This document shows positions 8,853 through 18,536 of a DNA stretch of 64,000 nucleotides, piece after piece. Positions within the stretch are counted from its first letter, which is position 1. Each line of letters starts with the position of its first letter. The position numbers were made by a program, and so were the translations under genes. Source of the stretch: Paenibacillus sp. FSL H8-0048 (GTDB taxonomy: Bacteria; Bacillota; Bacilli; Paenibacillales; Paenibacillaceae); NCBI RefSeq assembly GCF_038002825.1, contig NZ_JBBODF010000001.1, positions 6,634,001-6,698,000 on the forward strand, read 5' to 3'. The notes under the pieces were generated by a model that made no database searches, had not been told where the DNA came from, and saw only the letters and a program-made list of their open reading frames with translations.

Positions 8853-11222
8853 ATGAATATTTCATTTAATACCCCTGCCACTTTTTGGGTGGAGGCGCTT
8901 CCAGTCGGGAATGGACGGCTGGGAGCCATGATTTTTGGCGGCATTGAGAAGGAGCGTCTGGCGCTGAATGAGGACACGCTGTGGTCCGGGTACAAGACTG
9001 ACTGGAATAATCCGGGAGCCCGTGAGGTTCTTCCTAAGGTTAGGGCGCTGATTGCAGAAGGCAGGAATGAAGAAGCGGATGAACTATGCAAAAAAATGAT
9101 GGGCCCCTACGCCCAGTCCTATCTGCCATTCGGGGATCTGCTGCTTACGATGGAGCACGGGCAGACCATAGACGGGGAGTACAGCCGGAAGCTGGACTTG
9201 TCCACGGGTGTTGGTACCGTCTCCTATGTAATCGGCGGTGTCCGGTATACCCGGGAGGTCTTCGCCTCTCACCCGGACCAGGCGATCATTGTCCGCTTAA
9301 CGGCCAGCGAGGAGCACCGGCTCAGCTTCCGGGCGAAGCTGGACAGTCCGCTCCGCCACTGTTCGGAAGCAGACGGTGAGCACTACACGATTAGCGGACA
9401 TGCTCCTGAATATGTGGCGCCGAATTATTACGAAGTTGATCAGCCGGTCCGTTACGGCGGAGCGTCCCCGCGGAGTCTGAAGTTCCACGGCCGTCTGGCT
9501 GCGGTCCAGACTGGAGGCCGTCTGGAAGCAAGTGCAGACGGTATCCAGGTTACCGGCGCAACGGAAGCGGTTCTGTACTTCAGTTCGGCAACCTCCTTCG
9601 ATGCGGAATCCGGCACAGTGAAGGCGGATTATGATGTAAGTCAGCAGACAGCTGGGGCTGTACAGCGGATCATTGGTGAGCCTTATGCCGGGCTGCTGGG
9701 CCGTCATCTTGACGATCACCGGGAGCTGTTTGACCGGGTAGAGCTGCATCTGGGAGAGAGCCTGGCTCCAGAGGGCATGCCGACAGATCAGAGAATTGCC
9801 GCCTATGGCAGCAATGATCCAGGGCTGGTAGAGCTTCTGTTCCATTACGGCCGTTATCTGCTGATTGCCAGCTCCCGTCCCGGCACACAGCCGGCGAACC
9901 TCCAGGGCATCTGGAATCAGGATACCCGGGCGCCGTGGAGCAGCAATTACACGCTGAATATCAATGCGGAGATGAATTATTGGCCGGCGGAGATCTGCAA
10001 TCTGTCCGAGCTGCACCAGCCGCTGATTGACTATACCCGGAGGCTGGCGGCTAACGGCAGCGAGACGGCCCGGATTAACTATGGCGCACGCGGCTGGGTA
10101 GCCCATCATAACGCCGATCTCTGGGCACAGTCGGCTCCCGTTGGCGGCTACGGCGATGGAGATCCGGTCTGGGCATCCTGGGCGATGGGCGGGGTATGGC
10201 TTACCCAGCATCTGTGGGAGCATTATGCCTTCAGCGGCGATTTGTCCTATCTGCGGGAGACCGCATATCCGGTAATGAAGGAAGCGGCCTTGTTCTGCCT
10301 GGACTGGCTGATCGAGAACCCGGACGGGTACCTGATTACCTCACCATCTACTTCTCCTGAGCACAAAATCGTAGACGGCGACAAGAAGTATGCCGTCAGC
10401 GAAGCGGCAACCATGGATCTGTCGCTGATCGCGGAGCTGTTCACGAACTGCAGCCTTGCTGCCGGATTGCTTGAGCTGGACGGCGAATTCGCGGCTGAGC
10501 TGGAGGAGGCACGCGCACGGCTGCTGCCGTTGCAGATTGGTGCCGGAGGGCGGCTTCAGGAGTGGTCGGCGGATATGGAGGATGAGGATGTGCATCACCG
10601 CCATGTCTCCCACCTGGTCGGAGTTTACCCCGGCAGATCGGTAACGGAGAAGCTAGTCCCCGAGCTGTATGAAGCCGCCAGAACCTCGCTTGAGATACGC
10701 GGAGACGGCGGAACCGGCTGGAGCCTGGGCTGGAAAATCGGACTATGGGCCCGATTCAGACAGGGTGACCGCGCCAAGCAGCTGATCACGAACCTGCTGA
10801 CGCTGGTTCAGCCGGAGGCCGTTAACAATGAGCGCGGCGGCGTCTACCCGAACCTGTTCGACGCTCATCCGCCGTTCCAGATTGACGGGAACTTCGCAGC
10901 TACAGCCGGAATTGCCGAGATGCTGCTGCAATCCCACCAGGGATATCTGGAGCTTCTGCCCGCCTTGCCTTCAAGCTGGAGTGAAGGTAGAGTGAAGGGC
11001 CTTCGGGCACGAGGCGGCTATGAGGTGAACCTGACCTGGAGCGGTGGCGTTCTCGGGCAAGCGGAGGTTACCGCTCATCTTGGTGGAGAGTGCCGGGTTC
11101 TGGCAGAGCGCCCTCTGGAGATTACGCGCGGAGAAGACCGGCTATTGCTGGACCCGGATTCAGACAGCCTGGTGAGTATTGAGATGCAGGCGGGGGAACG
11201 TGTAAGTGTACGGTATGTTTAG
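8853..11222 (+). CDS. Glycoside hydrolase family 95 (alpha-L-fucosidase / alpha-L-galactosidase type)
   Basis: 789 residues, close to the family's usual length, with no signal peptide, so a cytoplasmic enzyme for imported oligosaccharides. The family features are clear. The N-terminal beta-domain has [15 protein letters not shown] and LNEDTLWSG. The (alpha/alpha)6 catalytic domain carries [11 protein letters not shown] near residue 370, where the two catalytic Asn of the inverting mechanism lie. SPSTSPEH supplies the acidic residue, and [10 protein letters not shown] near residue 672 holds the aspartate. ATG 8853 is chosen because GGAGG 8837-8841 precedes it; that ribosome-binding site overlaps the alternative ATG 8835. 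Family members release alpha-1,2-L-fucose, or L-galactose from xyloglucan-type side chains. Which one cannot be decided here. Confidence 0.88.
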   Translation: MNISFNTPATFWVEALPVGNGRLGAMIFGGIEKERLALNEDTLWSGYKTDWNNPGAREVLPKVRALIAEGRNEEADELCKKMMGPYAQSYLPFGDLLLTMEHGQTIDGEYSRKLDLSTGVGTVSYVIGGVRYTREVFASHPDQAIIVRLTASEEHRLSFRAKLDSPLRHCSEADGEHYTISGHAPEYVAPNYYEVDQPVRYGGASPRSLKFHGRLAAVQTGGRLEASADGIQVTGATEAVLYFSSATSFDAESGTVKADYDVSQQTAGAVQRIIGEPYAGLLGRHLDDHRELFDRVELHLGESLAPEGMPTDQRIAAYGSNDPGLVELLFHYGRYLLIASSRPGTQPANLQGIWNQDTRAPWSSNYTLNINAEMNYWPAEICNLSELHQPLIDYTRRLAANGSETARINYGARGWVAHHNADLWAQSAPVGGYGDGDPVWASWAMGGVWLTQHLWEHYAFSGDLSYLRETAYPVMKEAALFCLDWLIENPDGYLITSPSTSPEHKIVDGDKKYAVSEAATMDLSLIAELFTNCSLAAGLLELDGEFAAELEEARARLLPLQIGAGGRLQEWSADMEDEDVHHRHVSHLVGVYPGRSVTEKLVPELYEAARTSLEIRGDGGTGWSLGWKIGLWARFRQGDRAKQLITNLLTLVQPEAVNNERGGVYPNLFDAHPPFQIDGNFAATAGIAEMLLQSHQGYLELLPALPSSWSEGRVKGLRARGGYEVNLTWSGGVLGQAEVTAHLGGECRVLAERPLEITRGEDRLLLDPDSDSLVSIEMQAGERVSVRYV

Positions 11223-11272
11223 TAGTTAAGACAGAGTTAATATGGCAGAGTGAATATTAGTTATGAAGATTG

Positions 11273-11306
11273 CAGCACGCTTCAGATTGTGGAGTGTGCT
11301 GTTTTT
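11273..11306 (+). terminator. Terminator after the GH95 gene
   Basis: CAGCACGC and GTGTGCTG form the stem, with a 13-base loop and five T after it. It ends the importer/GH95 operon. Confidence 0.75.
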
Positions 11307-11335
11307 GTGTTGTTCAGGTAGGTGCGCGGGCTAAA

Positions 11336-11459
11336 TGTAATCGAAAAACCGATTACATTGCGCCGGGTGGTGGTGTGCGGGCCGAATGTAATCGAAAAAC
11401 CGATTACATTGCGCCGGGTGGTGCCATGCGGGCTAAATGTAATCGAAAAACCGATTACA
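11336..11459 (+). repeat. Three-copy 51-bp-period palindromic repeat (family A, short array)
   Basis: Three perfect copies of an inverted repeat, TGTAATCG, six bases AAAAAC, then CGATTACA, start at 11336, 11387 and 11438, so the spacing is exactly 51 bp both times. The GC-rich spacers (CGCCGGGTGG-type) are similar to one another but less conserved. The same 22-bp palindrome with the same spacing recurs in 11 copies at 31029-31559. The array lies between a terminator and the xylanase promoter. Because 51 is a multiple of three, several frames stay open through it, but these are not genes. Confidence 0.95.
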
Positions 11460-11545
11460 TCATTATGCAGAGGCGGAGGCGTGTGGTCCGAATCATGTGC
11501 TGGCACGAGGGGGGATACGGAAAACCGCTAATTTTTCTGCTCCCC

Positions 11546-11628
11546 TTATCATTTTGTTATCAATACTATCAAATTGTTATTTGTAAACGATTTCCACAGA
11601 GCTATAATTCAATCTGTAAACGCTTTAT
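11546..11628 (+). promoter_or_regulatory. Xylanase promoter with shared regulator box and two cre-like sites
   Basis: The box TTATCATTTTGTTATCAAT at 11546-11564 recurs identically at 16449-16467 before the xylan importer operon. It contains TTATCA twice, 11 bp apart, which suits an AraC-type regulator binding two half-sites on one face of the helix. A promoter with TTGTAA (11581) and TATAAT (11603), 16 bp apart, follows. Two catabolite-response-like sequences overlap or flank it: TGTAAACGATTTCC at 11582 and TGTAAACGCTTTAT at 11615. Their positions would let CcpA block transcription when preferred sugars are present. Sites are read by eye from the known cre consensus. Confidence 0.6.
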
Positions 11629-11653
11629 AAAGAAGATTCTTAGGAGGGTACAG

Positions 11654-14600
11654 ATGCTCAAGCGTAAACGAATGATGAGCTTAGGGCTGGCGCTGGTCGT
11701 CCTGGCGGCCTCGGTGCTGCCGATGCGGACACCGGTCTATGCTGCGGCTGAGGGAGGCCCGGCAGTTGTTCTTGCTTCGGACTTTGAGGACGGCACCGCA
11801 CAGGGCTGGACCAAGAAGGGCGACGAACAGCTTACAGTAACGAAGGAGGTCTATCATGGAGGCTCCTACAGTCTGTACGTAGATGGGCGGACCAAGGCTT
11901 GGGAAGGGCCCAATCAGGTTCTGACAGATCACATGACTCCGAACACAGCCTACACCGTGGGAGCATGGGTGAAATCTCCGGCGCCGGTCAAATTCACGGT
12001 ACATACCAAAATCGGCGAAAAAGAGGACTGGATGCTTGTAGCGGAACTTAGCGGAGCGAAGGGGTCAGGGGAATGGACGTATCTGGAAGGTACTTTTATT
12101 ACAGGAGATAAGGTAGGCTTCACGGAGATTTATGCAGAAGCAGCAGCAGGAACTGCATTCTACGTGGATGATATCAAGATTACCACCGCAGCGGCTGAAG
12201 TCCCGGAGGGGGAGGAAGGGCTGCGCACGGATTTTGAAGACGGATCGCTTCAGGGCTGGAAGAACCGGATTGGCCCGGAATCGTTGTCGGTGAGTCAGGA
12301 TACGGCTAATACCGGAACTCACAGTATGCAGGTCGAAGGAAGAGAGCGCAGCTTCCATGGGCCAAGCCTGAGTGTGAAGGAGCATCTGCGGCCGGGCAAG
12401 AGCTACCAGTTCTCGCTGTATGTCCGCCTGAAGGAGAAGCCGGAGGCCGACAAAAGCCTGCAGATGACAGTGTATAAAAAGGCCGGCTCCGAGAGCTGGA
12501 ATGCGATTGATAAGGTTGACATTAAGGCCGATCAGTGGGATCAGTGGCATCTGCTGAAGGGGACCTTCCAGTACAGCGACCAGCCGTCTGAGGTGAACCT
12601 GTTCGTGGAGACTCCTTATATTACAGAGGAGACTGTGGATACGTTATCTTTTTATGTAGATGATGTGGTTATTGAACCTGCGCCTGAGATGAGCATTGAA
12701 CAGGATATCCCTGCGCTAAAAGACATCTATGCGAACGATTTCGCCATTGGTGCTGCTGCGTACTCCTGGCAAATGGAAGGGGTCTACGGTGAGCTGCTGA
12801 AGAAGCATTTCAACAGCATCACAGCTACTTATGAAATGAAGCCCAAATTCCTTGCTCCTTCCGAGGGCACTTATGTGTTCGACGGGGCGGATAAATATGT
12901 GAATTTTGCAGAGGCGAATGGAATGGGACTTCGCGGACACGCGCTGCTGTGGCATGTGGATGCTGCCGAGTGGATGTTCACGGGTCCTGACGGCCAGCCG
13001 GCAAGCAGAGAGCTGCTGCTTACGCGTCTACAGAGTTATATCGAGACTGTTATGCACCGCTATAAGGGCAAAATCTACGCCTGGGATGTAGTGAACGAAG
13101 CGATTGCCGACAATGGCGGCGGCCCGGACGGGATGAGACTGTCCCCATGGTATAAGCTGATTGGTCCGGACTATATCGAGAAGGCATTTGAATTCGCCCG
13201 TGCGGCGGACCCGGAAGCGAAGCTCTATTACAATGATTATTACACAGAGGTACCGGAAAAGCGTGAGCATATCTACAAGCTGCTGAAGACGCTCAAGGCG
13301 AAGAATCTGATTGACGGCGTGGGCCTCCAGTCTCATCACGGACTGTTCTCCCCATCCATTTCGGAGATTGAAAAGACGATTCAGCAATTCTCGCAGCTTG
13401 GGCTGGACATTCAAATCACTGAGCTGGACGTAGATTCGGGCATTAGCCCTTCTGCTCCGCTGCCTGCAGATATCGCTGCACGGCAGGGCAAACGCTATAA
13501 TGATCTGTTCGAGCTCTACAAGAAGTACAAGGACACGATCTCCTCGGTCTCCATTTGGGGCGTGCAGGATGAGAAAAGCTACAACAACCATGCCATGCTG
13601 TTCGATGAGCAGCTGAAGGCCAAGCCTGCTTTCTGGGGGGCGGTGGACCCGTCTAAGCTGCCGGCTATTCACAATGTAGCCGTGGCGCTTGAGGGTACAC
13701 CTCAGAGCGGCGAAGCCGGGAAAGCCCTGTGGAGCAAAACAGCAGGGATTCCGCTGGAACAGGGCAGTACAGTAACTGCCAAGGTTCATACGCTCTGGGA
13801 TACAGATAACCTGTATGTGAAGGTCGACGTTACCGATGCTAGCCGGAACGCGGAAGACAAGGTTGAGCTTTTCCTGGATGAGAACAATGGGAAGACTACG
13901 GCGTATCAGCCGGATGACCGCAAGATCAGCCTGCCGCGTTCGGGCTCCGGGACCGAAGGAGTCAGCTTCACCAGTACCGAACGTGAGGGCGGTTATATCA
14001 TTGAAGCGAGAATTCCGCTCGTAAGCGTCAAGGGTGCCGCTGGCGCTGAACTGGGTCTCGATATCCGTGTCAGTGACGCCGGTGTTCCGGATTCTGTTCC
14101 TGCCTACTGGAATGACAGAAGCCGGTCTCAGGACACAGACACCAGTCATTACGGTGTTCTCCGACTCTCTGCAATGCCTAATTCAGCGGAATCGCTGAAG
14201 GGTCAGGTGAAGATCGACGGACAGATGGATGCGGAGTGGGAGAAGGCGAAGCCTTTTCAGGTGACAATGTCTGCCGCTCCATACAGCACCACCGCAGAAG
14301 CCAGATCGATGTGGACGGAGGACAGCCTCTATCTGATCATTGATGTGAAGGACGCCTTGCTGAAGGCGGATGCCGCGAATCCATGGGACCAGGACTCCGT
14401 GGAGATCTTCATCGATGAGAATTTCAGCAGAACCCCGTATTATGAGGGGGATGACGGCCAATACCGGATTAATATCAATAATGTGGCGTCCTTTGGCGGA
14501 GGAGCCTCGGACAGCAGATTGACCAGCGCGGTGGTCCATACGGACACCGGGTACCGCGTCGAAGCCAAGATTAATTTCGGCACGATTAAGGGGGCGGCGG

Positions 14601-15982
14601 GAAGCTCCATCGGGCTTGATCTCCAGATCAATGATGACCGGGGCGACGGCACCCGCAGTACGAGTAAATGGAATGACAGGGGAGAGGATACGTGGCGGGA
14701 TACCTCAAACTTCGGGATTTTGACCTTTGCGCTGCCTGAGGCGGCACCGCAAACCCCTACAGATAACACTTCTTCGTCTCCATCGCCAGGCTCGGCACCA
14801 TCTGTGAAATCACCTGCTCCGGCAGCGGTCTTCGCAGATGGCAAGCTGACCGTTCAGACTTCCCCGGATAAGGCTGGAGTGCTGAATGTTGATCTCACGC
14901 CGGATGCAGTAAGTCAGGCCGTGCTTCAGTCGCTGGACAGCGGCATTCTGAAGATTGCCGTCAAGCCTGCCTCCGGGACCGAAGCGCTGCAGCTGGGGCT
15001 TCCGCTTCAGGGTCTGGCCGCACAGCCGAAGATTAAAGAGATTCGAATTGAGAGCGGCTTCGGGGCAGTGCTGAGCCTGAACACACAACTGCTGAAATTG
15101 CAGGATATGCTGGCCGGGGATGTTCTTCAGCTTCAAGTTAAGCGTGTAGGCCAGGACGGATGGCCGGCAGCAGTGAAGACCCGCTTGGATGGAGCGGCTG
15201 TACTGGACTTCTCGCTTGCGATCCGTGGAGCCAAGAACACAGCGGTGGACGCTGCTGCGCTTACCCTGCTGCTGCCTTATGAACTTAAGCCAGGCGAGCG
15301 GGCGCACCAGCTTGCGGTCTATCAGGTGCAGGAGAATGGCAAGCTTGCAGTTGTGAAGGATCGTCAATATGATCCGGCGACAGGCTATGTCTCCTTCAAG
15401 ACCAAGGAGCTTGGACAATATGCGGCGGCCACAGTGAAGCTGCCGGGTCACAAGAGCAGCAAATGGGCTGCCGAGAGCGTTGAAGCTCTGGCGGCAAGCG
15501 GAATACTTCCTCTGGGAGCAGAGGCTTCCTATGAGGCAGGGGTGTTGATGAACCGGGCGGAATTTGCCCAGCTGCTGGTCGATGCGTTTGACCTCCAAGC
15601 TGGAGCAGCAGTCCCAGGCTTCAAGGATGTCAGTAAGGATTCCCCATATGCCGAGGCTATCAACATTGCTGGAGCCTTGGGTATTGTAAAAGGTAGAGCA
15701 GACGGACTTTACAGTCCGGGCGATGCACTCAGCCGTCAGGAAATGGCGGTCATGCTGAACCGGCTCCTCCAGCTGGAGCAGATCAAGCTGAAGAGTGATC
15801 CCGCTGCTGTTCCCAGCTTCAAGGATCTGAACCAGCTGAGCGCAGAAGCTTCAAGCGCTATTGAGAAGCTACAGGCTGCCGGAGTCATCCAAGGCGCACA
15901 GAACGGCAACTTCCTGCCGATGGCCCAGATGACTAAGGAGCAGGCTGCCGTGGTAGTGTACCGGATTATCAGCCTCAATTAG
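11654..15982 (+). CDS. Cell-surface multimodular GH10 endo-xylanase with SLH anchor
   Basis: 1442 residues. A signal peptide (ending PVYAAAEG) is followed by two CBM22-type xylan-binding modules (about 38-180 and 190-345), each opening with a DFEDG...QGW motif. The GH10 barrel spans about 350-668, with acid/base Glu482 in WDVVNEA and nucleophile Glu590 in ITELDVD. Two CBM9-type modules (about 670-840 and 841-1028), a Ser/Pro linker and a beta-rich domain of unknown type (about 1055-1265) come next. Three S-layer-homology repeats end the protein (GFKDVSKDSPYAEAI and similar). It would be held on the cell wall and cut xylan outside the cell for the importer encoded next. This layout matches the known surface xylanases of Paenibacillus. 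ATG 11654 follows AGGAGGG; the open frame upstream is only the repeat array. Confidence 0.95.
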   Translation: MLKRKRMMSLGLALVVLAASVLPMRTPVYAAAEGGPAVVLASDFEDGTAQGWTKKGDEQLTVTKEVYHGGSYSLYVDGRTKAWEGPNQVLTDHMTPNTAYTVGAWVKSPAPVKFTVHTKIGEKEDWMLVAELSGAKGSGEWTYLEGTFITGDKVGFTEIYAEAAAGTAFYVDDIKITTAAAEVPEGEEGLRTDFEDGSLQGWKNRIGPESLSVSQDTANTGTHSMQVEGRERSFHGPSLSVKEHLRPGKSYQFSLYVRLKEKPEADKSLQMTVYKKAGSESWNAIDKVDIKADQWDQWHLLKGTFQYSDQPSEVNLFVETPYITEETVDTLSFYVDDVVIEPAPEMSIEQDIPALKDIYANDFAIGAAAYSWQMEGVYGELLKKHFNSITATYEMKPKFLAPSEGTYVFDGADKYVNFAEANGMGLRGHALLWHVDAAEWMFTGPDGQPASRELLLTRLQSYIETVMHRYKGKIYAWDVVNEAIADNGGGPDGMRLSPWYKLIGPDYIEKAFEFARAADPEAKLYYNDYYTEVPEKREHIYKLLKTLKAKNLIDGVGLQSHHGLFSPSISEIEKTIQQFSQLGLDIQITELDVDSGISPSAPLPADIAARQGKRYNDLFELYKKYKDTISSVSIWGVQDEKSYNNHAMLFDEQLKAKPAFWGAVDPSKLPAIHNVAVALEGTPQSGEAGKALWSKTAGIPLEQGSTVTAKVHTLWDTDNLYVKVDVTDASRNAEDKVELFLDENNGKTTAYQPDDRKISLPRSGSGTEGVSFTSTEREGGYIIEARIPLVSVKGAAGAELGLDIRVSDAGVPDSVPAYWNDRSRSQDTDTSHYGVLRLSAMPNSAESLKGQVKIDGQMDAEWEKAKPFQVTMSAAPYSTTAEARSMWTEDSLYLIIDVKDALLKADAANPWDQDSVEIFIDENFSRTPYYEGDDGQYRININNVASFGGGASDSRLTSAVVHTDTGYRVEAKINFGTIKGAAGSSIGLDLQINDDRGDGTRSTSKWNDRGEDTWRDTSNFGILTFALPEAAPQTPTDNTSSSPSPGSAPSVKSPAPAAVFADGKLTVQTSPDKAGVLNVDLTPDAVSQAVLQSLDSGILKIAVKPASGTEALQLGLPLQGLAAQPKIKEIRIESGFGAVLSLNTQLLKLQDMLAGDVLQLQVKRVGQDGWPAAVKTRLDGAAVLDFSLAIRGAKNTAVDAAALTLLLPYELKPGERAHQLAVYQVQENGKLAVVKDRQYDPATGYVSFKTKELGQYAAATVKLPGHKSSKWAAESVEALAASGILPLGAEASYEAGVLMNRAEFAQLLVDAFDLQAGAAVPGFKDVSKDSPYAEAINIAGALGIVKGRADGLYSPGDALSRQEMAVMLNRLLQLEQIKLKSDPAAVPSFKDLNQLSAEASSAIEKLQAAGVIQGAQNGNFLPMAQMTKEQAAVVVYRIISLN

Positions 15983-16016
15983 CAGAGTAGTATCCGCGAG
16001 TCTATAGCGTTCATCG

Positions 16017-16053
16017 AGCAGCGGTTCTCCCGATAAGGAGGCCGCTGCTTTTT
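16017..16053 (+). terminator. Terminator after the xylanase gene
   Basis: AGCAGCGG and CCGCTGCT form an 8-bp stem, the loop itself holds CTCC/GGAG pairing, and a run of T follows. Confidence 0.85.
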
Positions 16054-16566
16054 GTGATGGAAGGGAGTATGCCATCCGGGCGGGCGAATATTGATGGGTG
16101 GAGAATGTCGCTTTGGAGCGGGCGAATAACCGACTTCTACGTCAGGAAATAGTTGGATTTTGGGCACTTGTTCGCGCGCGGAATGGACCCGGCCAGACAG
16201 TAGTTGGACAAAAGGCACTTGTTGCGCCGGGATCAGGACAAATAAACGAATTCCGCAAAAATAAATAGCATAAATCCACCTAATTTCCTCAAAAGCTCCA
16301 AACCGGCTAAATTAAGATACGTTTTTCAACTAATTCTGTAGTAGGCTGTGCAATCATTGTTTGGGCGGCGGCGCAACTGGAAGTTACTCGATGTTGCCGG
16401 GGTTACTCGGAGTTGCTGAAGTTACTCATGGCTGTTTGAAGTTGATGGTTATCATTTTGTTATCAATGCTTTGTATTTATCATGTAACTGTCATGTCCGG
16501 CTAGGTATGATTAATTTATAAACAAAGTAAACGGATACACGTTGACCAGCAAAGGGGAGCAGAAGC
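16054..16566 (+). other. Gene-free region with repeats and importer promoter
   Basis: No coding frame is supported here. GCGGGCGAATA occurs twice (16080, 16118). Two copies of a longer repeat lie at 16151 and 16202 (described separately). GTTACTC occurs three times about 19 bp apart (16383-16427). The 19-bp box TTATCATTTTGTTATCAAT at 16449-16467 is identical to the box before the xylanase gene and ends 99 bp before the permease start. A TATGAT at 16506 could be the -10 element; no good -35 is visible, as is usual for an activated promoter. Confidence 0.55.
16151..16227 (+). repeat. Two-copy 51-bp-period repeat (family B)
   Basis: AGTTGGA, five variable bases, GGCACTTGTT and a G/C tail occur at 16151 and 16202, exactly 51 bp apart. 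The five central bases differ (TTTTG versus CAAAA) while the flanks match. The core is unrelated to the palindrome at 11336 but has the same spacing. Confidence 0.75.
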
Positions 16567-17535
16567 ATGAAAAACTTGGTTACGCCAGCCAGCGTAAAAG
16601 GCGAGAAACTGGATGTAAATGCGGGGAGTCCCCGAAAAAAATCGAAATGGACCAAGAACCTTAGCCTAGATCTGATGGTTCTGCCGGCTTTGATCCTAAC
16701 TGTGATCTTCGCCTACATTCCAATGACAGGACTTGCGATTGCTTTCAAGAATTATAAGCCGGGCTTAGGCTTTAGCGCTTCCAAGTGGGTGGGGCTGGAG
16801 CATTTCGAATATCTGTTCAGCATTCCCGAGAACGTGCAGGTCATCTGGAACACCCTGATTATTGCCGGGCTGAAAATGCTCGCCAACCTGATCGTTCCGT
16901 TCCTGTTCGCACTGCTGCTGAATGAGATCCGCAAGATGGCGTTCAAGAAAATGGTACAAACCATTGTCTATATGCCCCACTTCCTGTCCTGGGTAATCCT
17001 GGGCGGTATCCTCTCCGACCTGCTGGCCAGAGATGGAGGCTTAATCAATCAGGTCCTGGTGAGTGTATTCGGCATCCAGCCGATCTTCTTCCTGGGTGAC
17101 GGGAACTGGTTCAGATTCGTTGTTGTAGTGAGTGACGTCTGGAAAGAGTTCGGCTTCAACACGATTGTCTTCCTGGCCTCGCTGGCGGGCATCAACCCTG
17201 CGCTCTATGAAGCGGCTGAAGTGGACGGAGCAGGGCGCTGGCAGCAGACTTGGTCGATTACAATGCCGGCCATGCTGCCGATTACCATCGTGGTTGGAAC
17301 GCTGGCGCTGGGGAACGTGCTTAACGGCGGCTTCGACCAGATCTTCAACCTGTACAACGCGCTTGTCTTCGATAAAGGGGACATCATCGACACATTTGTC
17401 TACAGACTAGGAATTGTTGACGGTAAGTTCAGCTTCTCCACAGCGGTCGGATTGTTCAAATCCGTAGTCAGCTTTGTCTTAATCGTAACAGCTTACCGCC
17501 TTTCGTATAAATTTGCTAACTACCGTATTTTCTAG
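16567..17535 (+). CDS. Xylo-oligosaccharide ABC transporter permease (LplB-like)
   Basis: 322 residues with a basic cytoplasmic N-terminal tail (about 35 residues) and six membrane helices. The EAA loop is YEAAEVDGAGRWQQTWSITM. It belongs to the CUT1 permeases related to LplB. The ATG has GGGGAG 8 bp upstream. It is the first gene of permease-permease-binding protein-kinase-regulator order, the order known from Paenibacillus xylan-utilisation clusters. The shared 19-bp box ties it to the xylanase upstream, so the likely substrates are xylo-oligosaccharides or aldouronates. Substrate is an inference from context. Confidence 0.88.
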   Translation: MKNLVTPASVKGEKLDVNAGSPRKKSKWTKNLSLDLMVLPALILTVIFAYIPMTGLAIAFKNYKPGLGFSASKWVGLEHFEYLFSIPENVQVIWNTLIIAGLKMLANLIVPFLFALLLNEIRKMAFKKMVQTIVYMPHFLSWVILGGILSDLLARDGGLINQVLVSVFGIQPIFFLGDGNWFRFVVVVSDVWKEFGFNTIVFLASLAGINPALYEAAEVDGAGRWQQTWSITMPAMLPITIVVGTLALGNVLNGGFDQIFNLYNALVFDKGDIIDTFVYRLGIVDGKFSFSTAVGLFKSVVSFVLIVTAYRLSYKFANYRIF

Positions 17536-17553
17536 AATGGAGGCCAATAGGGC

Positions 17554-18432
17554 ATGTATCATAAAACAAAATCTTACCGCATCTTCACCGTGTTCAACTA
17601 TACTCTGATGATCGCTATTTCGATCATGTGTCTTGTTCCGCTGATTCACGTCCTTGCTGTATCGTTCAGCGGCAAATCGGCAGCCAATGCCAACCTGGTC
17701 GGACTGTGGCCGGTAGATTTCACAGTGGACGCTTATACCAAGACCGTAGCCAATGAGAATTTCACCCGGTCCATCTGGGTGACGCTGCAGCGGACGGTGC
17801 TGGGAACTGCTTTTAGCATGGGAATCGTCCTTCTGGCTGCCTATGCCTTGTCCAAGGATAGCGCCCGGTTCAGACGCCGGAATCTCTATATCTGGCTGTT
17901 GGTGTTCACGATGCTGTTCAGCGGCGGTCTGGTACCAATGTACATTCTGATTCAAAAGCTGCATCTGATGAACTCCTTATGGGTGCTGATTCTGCCGGGT
18001 GCTGTCTCGGTCTGGAACATCATTCTGCTGCTTAACTTCTTCCGGGCTGTGCCTAAGGAAATGGAGGAAGCCGCCTTCATCGACGGCGCCGGTCATTTCA
18101 GAACACTGTTCAGCGTGTATCTCCCGGTATCCATGCCGGCCATTGCCACACTATCGCTGTTCACGATCGTCGGGCATTGGAACTCCTGGTTCGATGGCCT
18201 GCTCTATATGACTGATCACCGCAACTATCCGCTGGCGACCTTCCTGCAGTCGGTCATTGTCCAGCAGGACTTCAGTAAAGTGACCGTGCGTCCGGAGGAT
18301 CTGGAGAATATCTCGCAGCGGACGGTCAAAGCCGCCCAGATCTTCATCGGGATGGCACCGATTCTCATCGTGTATCCATTCCTGCAGCGTTTCTTCGTGA
18401 AAGGAATTGTCCTCGGGGCGGTTAAGGAATAG
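17554..18432 (+). CDS. Xylo-oligosaccharide ABC transporter permease (YtcP-like)
   Basis: 292 residues, six membrane helices, EAA loop EEAAFIDGAGHFRTLFSVYL and the YtcP-type C-terminus RFFVKGIVLGAVKE. It starts 18 bp after the preceding permease stop with a GGAGG site. It forms the second half of the membrane channel. Confidence 0.88.
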   Translation: MYHKTKSYRIFTVFNYTLMIAISIMCLVPLIHVLAVSFSGKSAANANLVGLWPVDFTVDAYTKTVANENFTRSIWVTLQRTVLGTAFSMGIVLLAAYALSKDSARFRRRNLYIWLLVFTMLFSGGLVPMYILIQKLHLMNSLWVLILPGAVSVWNIILLLNFFRAVPKEMEEAAFIDGAGHFRTLFSVYLPVSMPAIATLSLFTIVGHWNSWFDGLLYMTDHRNYPLATFLQSVIVQQDFSKVTVRPEDLENISQRTVKAAQIFIGMAPILIVYPFLQRFFVKGIVLGAVKE

Positions 18433-18483
18433 CCGCCCTTCCTAACTAAAGGGGGTGATGCACGCGCTGGAAGCGAAAAAAGA

Positions 18484-18512
18484 TTGACTCATATAATTAA
18501 TGTGATTAAATT
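18484..18512 (+). promoter_or_regulatory. Probable internal promoter of the binding-protein gene
   Basis: TTGACT at 18484 and TAAATT at 18507 are separated by 17 bp in an AT-rich stretch immediately before the binding-protein gene. A separate promoter would explain how more binding protein than permease is made. Confidence 0.5.
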
Positions 18513-18536
18513 TTAATTAAAGGGGTGCAAGATTAA

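Noticed and set aside
16261-16350. Possible further repeat pair around ACCTAATTT (16281) and AACTAATTC (16331)
   Set aside because: The step is 50 and only about half the positions agree in AT-rich DNA, too weak to count with the 51-bp repeats.
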